Shown here: positions 44,201 to 56,100 of the stretch, piece after piece
How the letters are laid out: every line of letters starts with the position of its first letter
Numbering within the stretch: the first letter of the stretch is position 1
DNA from: Callipepla californica brunnescens
Taxonomy: Eukaryota; Chordata; Aves; Galliformes; Odontophoridae
DNA: 64,000 nucleotides
Assembly (NCBI GenBank): GCA_023055505.1
Contig: JALIRH010000042.1
Span: 2,550,335-2,614,334 of the forward strand
Direction: 5' to 3'
The notes under the pieces: generated by a model
Database searches by the model: none
Told to the model about the DNA's origin: nothing
What the model saw: only the letters and a program-made list of their open reading frames with translations
Made by a program: the position numbers and the translations under genes

Positions 44201-47200
44201 GATCTCAGCAGTGTATTAAAGTCCAGATCTGTGATTTGTGTCTCGAGCAAACTGCAAAAACTTGCCTAAAAACTTCGTAGCTGTTCCCTCGCCCCTTCTT
44301 TTCCCAAGGCTTCCTCTGGGCTGCAGGGAGGCAGGAGTGGCACATTTTTAAAGGACTAGGCATCGACTTACACTCTGTTCCAGAGTGGGGGGGGGAAAGT
44401 GTCACTGCATATATTTGCATTTCTGTTCCTGTAGTCATTAGGAGGCGGATTCTGCACCAGTGTCTGTCACAGTGCTGCTACCTCTCGTGCTTTCAGTTTC
44501 AGGTATCCCAGCTCTAAGGCTGCCTCATCACCTGCCAGATTTCCACCTTTTTACGAGGTGTATCCATCTGTCCACGTCAGTCTTATTTTCAGTGGACTCA
44601 GGGCAACATTAACCAGGGATGCTTTATGTCTGGCTCTAGTCTTCTCAGCTTCATAGGCAGCACCGAGTACTTAATGCCTCAAGGATCTTCAGCAAAATAA
44701 CTTATTTTGTCCCCATCTTTGCAGTAACTAAGTTTGACTGGCTCCTTTTAAACAGAGGAGTGCAGGGGTCCAGCAGAACCAGCCCAGGCTAAGAAGCATG
44801 GACACAAGCAGATCCTTCCTGCTTCCTCGGCCACTTCTTGCTCTGACCATGCTTCAAGCCTGCCTTAGCCTGCAGCATTACTGTCTAGTTTCCAAAGGAA
44901 AGGAACCTGGCTGCTAATCCTGATGCCAGTGACGACTCTTCGCCTACAGGGAGGCATATGTGATAGCTTGTCTGCTAAAAACTGAGCCAACACAGTGTGA
45001 TTCAGACCTTAAGCTTTCCAAGGAAGAAAGCTATTTCTGAGTTAAGCACATCCCTTCAGCTCCCCACACAAACAATCTTTATCCAGTGCAAATGGTGCAC
45101 ACTTACACGTCCACCAGCAGCACGCCGTTCTGCGTTCTGGCTCTGCAGCTCCAATGCTTCTCAAAGAGCAGCAGTGGCTCTCAAACACGGGGATGTTTCA
45201 GTGACAGAAAGGGATGATGAGAACCTTGGAAATAGGCTAAAAACACGTGCTTTGGGGGAGTTGGGTCAGGGATTTTCTCCATCTTTTTTTTTTTTTTTGC
45301 CAGGTCCTTCCCGTTGGGAATGGTGTTAGAATATGGCAGAGTACACACCTGGCTTAAGGGCAGGTCATACTTCAGTAAAAAAAAAAAGTGGCAGCAGCTG
45401 TTCCCTTCTGCTCATCACTGGCACAAGACGTTATTTTGTCTCTTCGGTGACCAAGACAAATGGGACTTCCCTCCCTGACATTACCTAAAGTAGCTGGAAC
45501 TGTAGAGGTAGAGAAACACCGTGTTCCTGAATTGACTACACAAATCACAATAATCTCCCTGCGACCTCTTTCTAGACCTGCAATAGCACTGTATATTCTA
45601 AGGTGATGCTTAGGTACAGAAGTCAGGAACAGAAAAACACTTTTCTTCAGCTGCTGTAGTGGAGACTCCTTCTAATGCAGTTAGCTGCAGAACCTGCTGC
45701 TCAAACAAGCTGTGCATAGCTACATGTGATGAGTTTGAACTGCTATACCTTCCTACTGCTTCTCCACGGCCGAGGTCATGCAACTGCAAGGCTCTTCTCC
45801 CTTGCATGAATTTGCCTCGTCTCTGAGTAATCTGAAATCCTCAGTAGGATTCAGCAGCTCAGTACTTCCCGTGCCCTCCAAGCAGGCTGTGGCTGTGCAT
45901 AGGAGCTCTCGTGGAAGTAAAGGTGGGAGAGAACTGTGTGACTGCAGGCAGGTCAAAACAATTTCAGATTAGCAGATGGGAAACAGAAGATTAGAAATTG
46001 CAACCCTAATGGCTTGCAGTCCTACATTCATCACCGTGCTAACGGTTCAGAATAGCTTTGAGAAGTGTCATCCAGAAGAACAGCAACTAAGTGCTATCTT
46101 TCACTTAACAGTCAGACACAAAGACTTGGGACTTAAAAAAGACAAAACCAAGCAGGTCTTGCAAATAAAATCATAGTTACATTAGTAGTACTGGTTCTTA
46201 ACAGTTCACCCTACATCTCAGGGGTTTCTTGGACGTTTTTCAAGCCTCCTTTGTTAGATTCAAGCACAGAAAAAGTAGAACCACCATCCGAGGGCTGCTA
46301 CAGTGCATCGCATCAGCTGATGTGCCCCATTCTAGTCTTATTTAGCCCTCAAGACAAAGTTATCTGCATCCAAACCACCAATACAATGCATATGCTGACT
46401 GCCAGGCCAGGGCTCAGCACTGTCCAGGAAAACTTTGGTAGGCACAAAGTCCAAAGTGATAACCACACACCACTGTGCTCCCGTGAAGCCACCCTGAAAA
46501 AAGGCAAAGGTGCATCTCTGACCTGAATGCAAACCCAATTCCAGCTATCAGCAATGCTGCATAGCACAGGGCATGCCCTAAATAATCCGGAAAAGATTAT
46601 TTTCTGGCTCCTCTGTATGTTAAAACAAGTTAGTGACCCACATGTCAAGCAGACCTAGCTGTCCCATTGCTCCAATAGGCCGTGTGGGACTAGAGGTCCT
46701 ACAGACTCCAGTTCTGTACACCCCACAGCATGCCACAGTGAACTGTTCAAGCTCCCTCTTTTCTTTTTGGTGGTGGGGCACACATAGTGCGAGTTTGTAG
46801 ACTCAGGGCGCCTGTTTTTCACTTTACTATTAACACTGCAATTCTTAGGCTGCAGGAGTGGGCCTAAAGGAACAAACTGTCCATTCAGGAATGTGACCTG
46901 AAGTTTTCATCCTGGTCCTAACGAAGGATAAAGTCTCCATTATGCTCTGAGCTCATGAGGGCGGTGTGTGTTTGTGCCGCCCCGAATAGCAGCAGCATCT
47001 CTAGAGCTGTCTTCTGGTCACAAGCATCAGACCCACGAAGGGATGCAGCACCAAGCTGCCTGCACCCGGCCTCGGTCAGTGCTGCAGAAGGCATCACACA
47101 CATTAAAGATTAGCCCAGACTGCAAGTTGGGGCACATTTGTCCATACGTGACCTACGAAACTCTGCACGGTAACAGAGCTGCGCAACAAACAGATGCAGT

Positions 47201-49590
47201 TACACGCAGCCCTGAGCTGGGGAAGCTTTTTTGAAACCTTAGAAGTTCACTCATTTCAATTTCCCTTACAGGTCACCACTTGCACTGTCACACCCCTCTG
47301 TCCTGCACCTGGCCTGACTCATCCCTTGACTGGGGGGGTGCCTCTCTGCCTCAGCTCCGCATGCAGAACGGGAATATTTCCTGCAGGGGAGCCCAGAAAT
47401 TGATGATGCAAGAATTTAATCCTGGCATTTCAAAATGGAGGAGGAAAAAAAAAAAAAAAAAAAAAAGATGCTTACTGCAGAATCCCCTGAAACTGCCTTT
47501 ATAAATAAGCAGCTGTGAGAAATCAGGTCTCCAGCAACACTCAGACTCGCCATGCTCCCGCAGACTACATTAAAGGTGCTTGGCTAGGGAGGAGGTTCCC
47601 TTTCATGGGGCAGGCGGGGTTTTCTTCCCTTTCTGCCCTGTTGTGTCTAGAGGATACAAAGCAGCTTGGAGTCCTGAAAGACTTAGAGAGGTTCCTGTGA
47701 AGGAAACTACAGCACACTGCTGCTGCTACAATGTGCCAGAGAAGGAGGAAAATGCAGAAAGATAAGATTGTACTTTCTCTGCTGTTACTTAAACTCTGGC
47801 ATACTTTGACAAAGTCAACTGTAGCTGATAGTATTTACTTGTCTCTGCACGTGTCCCCATACATACGCATCCAACACGCCCAGCAAACACTTGAGACAAG
47901 CACTGGTTTTGCATACATGCACACTGTGCATATCACATGGTCCTGAGCTGCTCTCTTTCTCCTTCCTTCTGCACACTACCTGCCCCAGCATGCTGTCGGG
48001 TTTGGAAAGAAGAGAATACACTGCCACAGATGTATCCCTCCTGTAAGGTGCATCTGGGAAGGAAGGGCTGACACCTCCTCCCAGCTGCACGCAGGGAAAG
48101 TGGGAGCTCAGTGAGGCCCAGTGAGATCTGCAGGTGACCTGCAGGATGGACAGCATCATCATAATCATGCTGAAAGGAAATCCGTTTTTAATCAAACTAT
48201 AAATAACAAACGAGCCAAGCTTATTTCTGGAAGGTTTGGCTGCCGTGGCAGGGGCAGAGGAGAAGGGGTTCAGACCCACTCCCCAGGCAGAACACCTCCG
48301 GGGATGTTCTCACTTTCAGCGATGCTCAATACTGAGAAGAAAAACAAAACCACAAAGCAACCCTCCTCGCTTTGAGCCTGTGTCCAAAGGATGCTGCGTC
48401 AGTCCTCGCTGTGGTCCTGCAGTGCTGCAGCCGACCTCTGGCAGCAGTGCCTCACAGCCTGGCTTCTCAGTAGTAAAGCTTTATGCTGATAATATAGGAT
48501 GCCTCACAAATAACTGTGCCAGCAAGATGGACACTGGGGAGGGAACCTGCTTTCCACTTTTCTCTCACCCTGCTGCCCCAGTTAATGGATTTAGAAACGA
48601 CAGCAAATATCCAGACTGTAATCTAGTACAGCTCCTTCCCCTTCCTCCACACCCCCCCCCCCTTTCTTGGAAGGACACGCTCTTTTCCCTGAGCTTTCCT
48701 CTGCTATCTGTGGGTGTGCATTAGAAAACGTAGACACCGAAGCAGATTCCCAGTGCAGTTACAAAACCAATACTAAGAGCTGCCAAAAGCCTGGCCTACC
48801 AATAAGCAAAACTCGACACAACCACTTCTGCTGACACCGATCCCACCTCACACCACTTTCTGCACGAGCACAGCTCAGAGACGGTGGGCCAGGGGCTGAC
48901 AGCTCGCAAATTACACGAGTGTGGTGGTTGGCAGGCCTGCAGCCAGCCGTCTCATCCCACACACATGCTGCAGGGTAACCACCACGGCTGCAGCACGGCA
49001 CCCGTTCCGTTCCCAATAGCCGTCAGCCGCTCATTTTCACGCTCTCCCACCTCCCCAGCTACTTTTGTTGAACCATTTACAGTTATATTTTCAAACGCTC
49101 CCTTTTTAGGCTCCAGCCTGGCCCACAACTCAGAGTCATTGGCACATAATTTATTCTCATTAGAGGTTCCTTTTCGCTGACAGGATTTCAAAGCCCTGCC
49201 CCTCTCTGCTTTTTAAGAGCACGTGAGCTGAGCAAGCTCCATCGTGACAATCACGTTTCCCTTCTGCCTGTCCACCTGTCCTGTGCTGACACCGAGATCA
49301 GCAAGTGATGGAAAGCCACAGCACTGCCTCAGATTGGGGGATACAGCCCGGTTGTATCTGAATAGGGACAGCAGATTGCTGCTGGATGGCACAAACTTTC
49401 TTCTTCCCCCCCCCCCCCACCTCCTCCAAAATCAGCACCACAGAAGTCAGACGTTTTTCTGGTATGCTGGTACTCTGCCTGGCGAGCAAAGGGAACGACA
49501 GTCACTGCAGCAGCAGTGGGCTTCTTCATTTTCTCCTCATTTCTCCTCCAGGAGCCTCAGCTATCCATGAGATGCCCCAAAACCCGCATC
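41290..49590. other. Putative intronic/exonic span of the miR-29 host transcript; no coding gene
   Basis: No protein-coding exon recognised. It includes a G run at about 43716-43726 and an A run of 22 at 47445-47466. If the promoter at about 41.1 kb drives the microRNAs, this interval is the body of a non-coding host RNA, but its exons cannot be defined from sequence alone. Confidence 0.4.
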
Positions 49591-49720
49591 AATAAAGTAA
49601 CTAACCCGACGGTCACCATCTCACTTTCTAATAACATCAAATAAATTAATTTTTCTCCAGGTACGGTGGAGACGAAGGACTCTCCCTCTCAGCCTGCAGC
49701 TGCGTGCAAGATCTGTCTTC

Positions 49721-49799
49721 CTCTGGAAGCTGGTTTCACATGGTGGCTTAGATTTTCCCACTTTGTATCTAGCACCATTTGAAATCAGTGTTCTAGGAG
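49721..49799 (+). ncRNA. MIR29B2: microRNA precursor mir-29b-2
   Basis: The 3' arm (49770-49792) is the miR-29b mature sequence, beginning TAGCACCATTTGAAATCAGT. The 5' arm (49730-49751) is the known passenger CTGGTTTCACATGGTGGCTT plus two bases. The arms pair across an 18-base loop. The 5' arm identifies this as the 29b-2 copy, not 29b-1. miR-29 represses collagen, elastin and other matrix mRNAs and DNMT3 genes in vertebrates. It lies on the + strand with miR-29c 0.9 kb downstream. Confidence 0.98.
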
Positions 49800-50583
49800 C
49801 AAGAATTACAGCGTGGGAAGGGATCAAGCAGCTGCTAACTCTACCGACAACCTATCCTCCTTACACCACCACTTCCCCCCCCCATCATTATTTTTTTTTG
49901 CCAGCCATCCATTTTGTAACATCATCCGATTTCTAGACACTATCCAATCACTGTATGCACCCTCTCAAAGCTAGGCCCACAGCAGGAAAGTCTTCCTTCC
50001 GATGTATTTCGACTTAATAAACAATGGCTACTGAGTTCAAGTTGTTCAGAGTAAAATCATCCAAAAGTTGCATGGAAACCAGCACAGCCCTTCTTACACC
50101 CAGACAGGCAGAGAGTTTCCTCTCCTACCCAGTCACTAGGAAGCTAGCTTTTCATTTACTAACTTGGAGCAAATGTACTTTCCCTGTGTGCTCAGGGATC
50201 TTCTCATTCCGTAGCTTCCAGGGACTCGTTCTGCAAACACAGAAGCTCCCCCTGACACTTTGATCTCAACAGTCAACAAACCCACACGTGCCTTCAATAA
50301 TAGTACTGAAATCACGCTGAAGCACACTCCTTTTTCTAAATTTACTTGCTGGAGTTTCTTGCTGCTCCCTTCCAGTAACGTTTTGCTAGACCTTTATACT
50401 TCTGCATCCAAAGCAACAAAACGAAGCCAAACTCAACTGCTTTTGCCTCGCTGCTGTCAAACAGGTTTGCATACATAGCAAGGGTGATCGCCGTGGAGGA
50501 AGCACTCAGCAGACCGCTCAATAGACTCCTTTAAAGAATGCCTAGCTGCCATCTACAAGAGGATTCTTCTCTGAGCCAGAAAA

Positions 50584-50675
50584 ATGTCTCTTACACAGGC
50601 TGACCGATTTCTCTTGGTGTTCAGAGTCTCAGTTTCTGTCTAGCACCATTTGAAATCGGTTATGATGTAGGGGGA
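50584..50675 (+). ncRNA. MIR29C: microRNA precursor mir-29c
   Basis: The 3' arm (50641-50662) is the miR-29c mature sequence TAGCACCATTTGAAATCGGT plus TA. The 5' arm (50601-50622) is the passenger TGACCGATTTCTCTTGGTGT plus TC, differing from the mammalian form by one base. It is clustered with mir-29b-2 and probably processed from the same primary transcript. Seed AGCACCA is shared, so targets overlap. Confidence 0.98.
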
Positions 50676-51035
50676 AAAGCAACAATAATGGAAAACTTCA
50701 TTCCCCCCCCCCAGCCCCAGAGTCCTTAGAAATAAACGCCAGCAAAAGCACGACCTCGCTTCACAAACATCTCTCGTGCTCTCCTGTTCTCTGAGCTGAA
50801 GTTACGCCTCTGACCGACCATCCTGCACGCAGGAGGACACTCAGCACCATGGCCCATGGGATGGATACTTAAGGGGAAAGCGGAGTATCTGCTCAAACAC
50901 CCAACTGAGGTCCTTCACCTCGAGCAAGCCAGAGCCCACACGCAGCAGCACGGCCAGCCACCCTCCTCTGCCCACTGTATCCCACGTGCTGATTGTTTGC
51001 CTTACCCTGTTATTTGCTCCCATCTTATTCTTTGA

Positions 51036-51041
51036 AATAAA
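51036..51041 (+). terminator. Poly(A) signal for the miR-29 host RNA
   Basis: AATAAA in 'gaaataaaattgtgtgctac', with a GT-rich 'ttgtgtg' just downstream. It is the first strong signal after mir-29c followed by a GT element. Confidence 0.5.
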
Positions 51042-51763
51042 ATTGTGTGCTACACGGGATCGGGCTCTGTCTCAGGTAGACAGATGACGTGGTTCCCTGC
51101 TGGATGACATCCAATCGCTCTGAGTCTCATTTCAGTCCCAGCTGCCTGTGCAGCACATCACACGCCCCATACGCAGCACTGCTGACACTGATTTTGTAAC
51201 GTGGATACCTACCAACCTCCGACACGCCAGCAGATGGCAACACCACGATGCTCTCATCGCAGCCAGCCCCTCTGCTAGCACCAAGTTCAAATGCTCCCAG
51301 TGCAACTTAGTGCTATTGGTTCCAGATTCTGCAACAACACGCATGAGATTGAGTGTAGAATTCATTTCTAGAAGTAATTTCTAGCCTCTAGCTCAAGCTG
51401 CCCTGTAGTTGCCTCTCTTCTACGTACACTTGCTGCCATCCCCAAACCTTCTATACAGTTCTGAAAGCCATGCAGTCTATGCTGTCATCACTTGCAGCCT
51501 ATAGCAGCTAGTACGAGTATCACAAGCACAGATTACAGAACACAGCACACTAATTACTTTCCTAGCCCTTCCCCTGACAGGTTTCACCTTGAGGCAGCTG
51601 ACTACACATCTCTGTGCAAAAACAAAGCAGCACACTCGGAGCGTGAACCTCACACCTGACTATTTGTGTTCCCAACTCATGTTATCCTCTAGGAAAACAG
51701 AAGGCAGCCGTCCGCCACACGATGAATGAAAGACAAACACTTACTGCCAAATAATATAATATC
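51042..51763. other. Convergent intergenic gap
   Basis: About 720 bases separate the + strand poly(A) signal of the miR-29 unit from the - strand poly(A) signal of the CD46-like gene. No exon or repeat is recognised. Confidence 0.5.
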
Positions 51764-53111
51764 TTTATTTGCAATAATACAAACCATCACTCGTCTTTAC
51801 ATTCATGAAAACATTAAATGAAAGCCAGATTTTTACAGTCATTTCACTCAAGCATTCAGTCTATTTCAGCACATTGTGAGGGACTGGAAATGCCACACAC
51901 AAGCCAGCTCATCAGCAACACTCTCAATTCCCAGTATATTATATTTTCACAGTGTTTACAAGCAATTGGCAAACTAGGTAACAGCTATTGGACAGGCCAC
52001 AAACAGCAAGCCCTTCTGCACAGCCAAAACCCCTTCTTAATAACCGGAGACTGTTAGGAATGCTGAAAAACAACTGCTGGGAGTGTCCCAGAGAGCCCGA
52101 GGAAACCCTAACCGATTCTGTGTTGTTGAAACAACCTGTTCCCAACAGCAGTGCCAATCCACCTGATGCTGGGCGACGTGTTCCTTCAGGGAAAATGGGT
52201 GCTCAGAAGCTGCCTGCATGTTGGCAGCAAAGCCACAAAGCCCAAACCTGCCCTCATTTAGCTCAGCTAAATTCGTTAAGTTCAAATTCATAAATTAGAA
52301 GCTAAATCCTTCTATTCCGACAAGCAACAATCGCCTCTGAAATGCACATGAAGACTTGAAGTAAAAAGAATAGTAATAATAAAAATAACAAGACATCCCA
52401 AGGATGGGTACACAGATTCTCAGCAGATTTGGGTTACTTTCCCTCTGTCAGCAGGCTGACAAACTCAAAAACAGGGGATACCCCTGCTAGGGAAACCTTC
52501 ACTTCCCCATTGCAACAGTTCCTTTGGGATTATACCAAAGGCCTTTACTTTTTTTCCTTCTGAAAGGCATCAGAAAAGCTATAAAACCGATTCAAAGGCA
52601 CATTTTAATTCATCAGATATACAGAATCAACTCTGGCGAACCAGAAGGCTGCAGACAAGATCTAAACTGCAACAATTCCAAATGGAATTCAATTGCACCA
52701 ATCTCTTAAAGGCAAAAGGAGCACTTAAAACATTTCAGACCACGAGACATCGTTCGCACTGCCTCAACTGGAAAAGTGATGGAGAAGTGGGTTAGGAATG
52801 CAGCGAGCAGAGCTAACACTGGACAGTCTTCTGTATGGAAAGAGGAGCGCTCCCCGCCGACAGACACCGATGTGCACTGCAGGAAGAGCCTCTAAGTTCA
52901 TTTCATGTACACAGAAGAGACAATGAACGAGCCAGGAAAAAGACAGCAGACAATTCTGATATTTTTTTCTTTTTTATCCCACTATTCCCTACCGCAGTTA
53001 ACCAAGAGCATAAAACACGGTGCGAGGTACGTTAAGGTTCTGGAGGTGAACTTTCCGTTTCTGATAGGCACATCCAACTGCAAATACCCTCCCACCCTCA
53101 GAAAGAGTCAT
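51745..53111 (-). other. CD46-like gene 3' UTR (predicted)
   Basis: Continuous non-coding sequence from the TGA at 53114-53112 to just past the poly(A) signal. No additional coding exon is seen in it. Confidence 0.6.
51764..51769 (-). terminator. Poly(A) signal of the CD46-like gene
   Basis: The - strand reads AATAAA here (TTTATT on +). It lies 1.34 kb beyond the stop codon in the last exon, giving a normal 3' UTR length. Confidence 0.65.
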
Positions 53112-53163
53112 TCACGCTTTAGAGCTCGTATATTTGGCAGTTTGTGGAGTGCTGTCACTCTTC
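53112..53163 (-). CDS. CD46: CD46-like exon 11: cytoplasmic tail and stop
   Basis: The acceptor 'ctgtttgtag' opens a phase-2 exon giving GKSDSTPQTAKYTSSKA and TGA (53114-53112). The tail is Ser/Thr/Lys rich with one Tyr. It is the only exon I find downstream of the membrane exon that continues the frame, but alternative tails, common in mammalian CD46, cannot be excluded across the 3-kb intron. Confidence 0.7.
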
Positions 53164-56100
53164 CTACAAACAGAAAAATAAGTCAAATCAGAGATTTCAC
53201 ATTTAAATGGCTCTTACATTCATTCTGGAAGCGCATCCTGTAGCGTTGAATCGTCAGGTAATGTCATGAAACTAGCTCGTCTGCTTCCTGCTAAGCAACC
53301 AATGCACTTGGCAAGATTTTGCCTTCAGTTTTACCCACTAGAGTGCAAAGAGTGACCCGAGGATTAGAAAAGGATTTGATCCAAGTGGACCATTTCAAGC
53401 GATGAAGAAACAGTGCCTGAATATTATCAGAAGCCAAACACAGAGCAGTTACAGGACTGAGAACTCAATTGAGGGCACACTGTGAGCAACCCGTGTATTT
53501 TATACGCAGTCTGATGGTGAGGATGGATTTTATAGCCAGAAGCCAAGCATTGGTGAGAATACTTAAGTGAGAGTACTTAAACATAAAGGCATTATAAATT
53601 TATAATCGCAGCCACTGACCACTGCAACTCACACACACACATTTTCAAACTCCTGAATAACACATCTTCTCTTTCACAGAAAACCAACAAGCAAACCAAA
53701 ACCAACCTCTGCACGGTTAACTTGAGGCCTCTGAGGAGTTTTAGGTACTGTACAAAGCCTTGGGAGCCAGCAGTGTGCACGCACACGCTGCTGCATCAGA
53801 ACACCCTCGTATTTCCAGCCCTCCCTTTTGACCATGACAGTGAGAACTCTCAGCTCCTCCTCTTCCCAAAAGTAAAGCCAACGAACCCAGAAAACCGATC
53901 CCATCTTGATTAGGAACATCTTACTTCAGAGATTAAAATGGCATTCATTAACACATCCTCCTGGAACCAACTCTGAGCTCAACTCCATACACACCACCTC
54001 AAGCTTCCCAAAAATCCTCAGAAATCACATGTTATTTAATAACTAAATTAAACACCAGGCCATTCATTTGAAAAGACTCTGACATCAAATCAGAACAAGA
54101 AACCTAATGTTTCAGATATTACCTTCTCAGAATTTGTGCAATGGAAAAAAAGCAACGCAATGTCTGCAGAAACATTTCTTGGGCAAATTCAAACCATCAG
54201 GACAGTAACAACAAAGTGCTGCTGATCTCTGTCTTACATCTGTCCTGAAGCAACATGGCTCAGAGAGCTGCATTTCAGAGAGAACTAATTAGGACAAACT
54301 GCAGCTGCCATCAAAAAACACCTGAATTCTGTACTAAGCACTAGTTTATTCCAAGCAAACAATTATATCTGGGCCCTTCATAGGCCCACAGAATTGAAAT
54401 CACCTTTTTATTTAAAAAAAAATAAAAAATAAAAGCTATTGGTTTTTTTTTGTTTTGTATTCTGTTGTTTTGATGCTTTTTTTTTTGTTTGCATTTTTAA
54501 GAAAGCTGAAAATGCAGAAAGATGTGATCTGGTTTCCTCTGAAGGGAGGAAATGAATGAATACTCCTTATTGCTTTTCCCATAGGAAACTGAGGTTCACT
54601 GGATTCCATGCTTCTGAAATTCAGACAAAAGACACTTCAGCTTAATGCAAATGTCCAAATGAAGTGGAAAGCGTATACCTTTTTCAAGAGTCAATTAATT
54701 CATTTGTGCAGTTCTTCCATCTCAGCTGGTATATTAGTTTTTAAAATACATGTTTTCTTGCAAGTCTCATCAACTGTATACGAGCTGAACAGCAAAAGGG
54801 GAAAAAGGTCTAATTGAATATCCTCCAAAACTGACAGACCAAACATAAAAGCAGCAGAGGGCGAGACACGACTTTTGCTGTATGCTGGAGACAAACACAG
54901 CCAGGGTATGGTGTGAGATACTGGAAGCACAACAGTTCAGAAAGGCTCAAATGGTTCAGGAATCCAGCAAACCAGCGAGATCTAGGCCCTACCAAAAGGA
55001 GATTAGATTGGGCTTTCTGACAAGAGCAGGATTTAACAGTCAGGTGCTCACAGCGATGAAGCTCAAGGAGAGCACAGGGCACAGTAAGCACAGGGTTTTC
55101 AGGAATACAAAGTAGATTCGTTTTCCTTTCCTTAAGACCCCTCCTCCTTTCTCCACACTGAGCAGTTTCCTCACAGATGAAGGCAGAAAGCACTGCCACA
55201 GTAGTACTAACTTGCATTTGGACTATCCAGGTTGCAAATTACCCAATCACTCCAAGAAGCAATGCACAAAGAAGCACTTAACTCTGCAAACCTCCTGCCA
55301 ACCCCCTACCAAAAAGCACGTATAACTAATTACTTTGAAAATGAAGTTCAAAATGCAAGATGCCCTGTTTGCTTCGTAAAGAAATAAAACCTACCATCTG
55401 CACACCTCATCTTTTACAGTTTGTTTTACAAGTCCGTAATGTAAAGATAACAAACACTGCAAATGAAAAAATGAAAATGAAAAGTCTATCTACACATTAT
55501 GCATCCTAGCAGCAATGCCAGCTATTTGTTCCAACAGTATCAGACCCTTTAGGTCAATTTATTTGAGCCTTCTCCTTCTACCTATGCCTGTGGTATTTTA
55601 TTCAGGTTGTTTCTGGTCTGAAACACAGCAGTAATCTAGTTTCCCTTCACCACCATTGGTGCATCTCATTCAGAAACTAGGAAGCTCACTTCCAAGGCTT
55701 CCTGATCACATAAACCACTCTGGCTCTTAAAGTTTCTCCCTGGTGACATCAGATGTGTATTCAGACAAAAAAAATAAAGCAGGTGAAGCCCACAAAACCA
55801 CGGCACTATTGGTTTATAAGACACAAAACAGCATGTTTTTGGGCAGATGTGAACATAGGTTAAGTGTACCTGTGTTAAATATAAGCCTAAGGACAGTGCT
55901 ACTCCATCCTTTAAAATACCACGAGTGTTAATTCGCATCTTATCTGAGTAACAGATACAAAAAACAGTTAAATATGCTGTTAGGTACTTCGGCTGCTAAG
56001 CTCACACACAGATATCAGACATTTGAGAAAAGAAAAGGCAGATAAAGCTTAAGCAACTACATGTGTTAGCACTGCTTTTGCTCAGTCACAAAGAAAACTG

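Larger units (their letters stand above)
49661..51055 (+). ncRNA. Candidate terminal exon of pri-miR-29b-2/29c
   Basis: A good 3' splice site ('ttaatttttctccag|g') ends at 49660, both hairpins follow, and a canonical AATAAA lies at 51036-51041. The distance from the miR-29c hairpin to the signal is about 360 bases. Internal AATAAA matches at 50016-50021 (between the hairpins) and near 50730 (beyond miR-29c) could give shorter forms. The exon boundaries are inferred. Confidence 0.45.

Noticed and set aside
51276..51283. Perfect miR-29 8-mer target site on the - strand downstream of the CD46-like gene
   Set aside because: It lies about 480 bp beyond the predicted poly(A) signal at 51764, so it is not in the predicted 3' UTR. 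It would matter only if longer 3' UTR forms exist.
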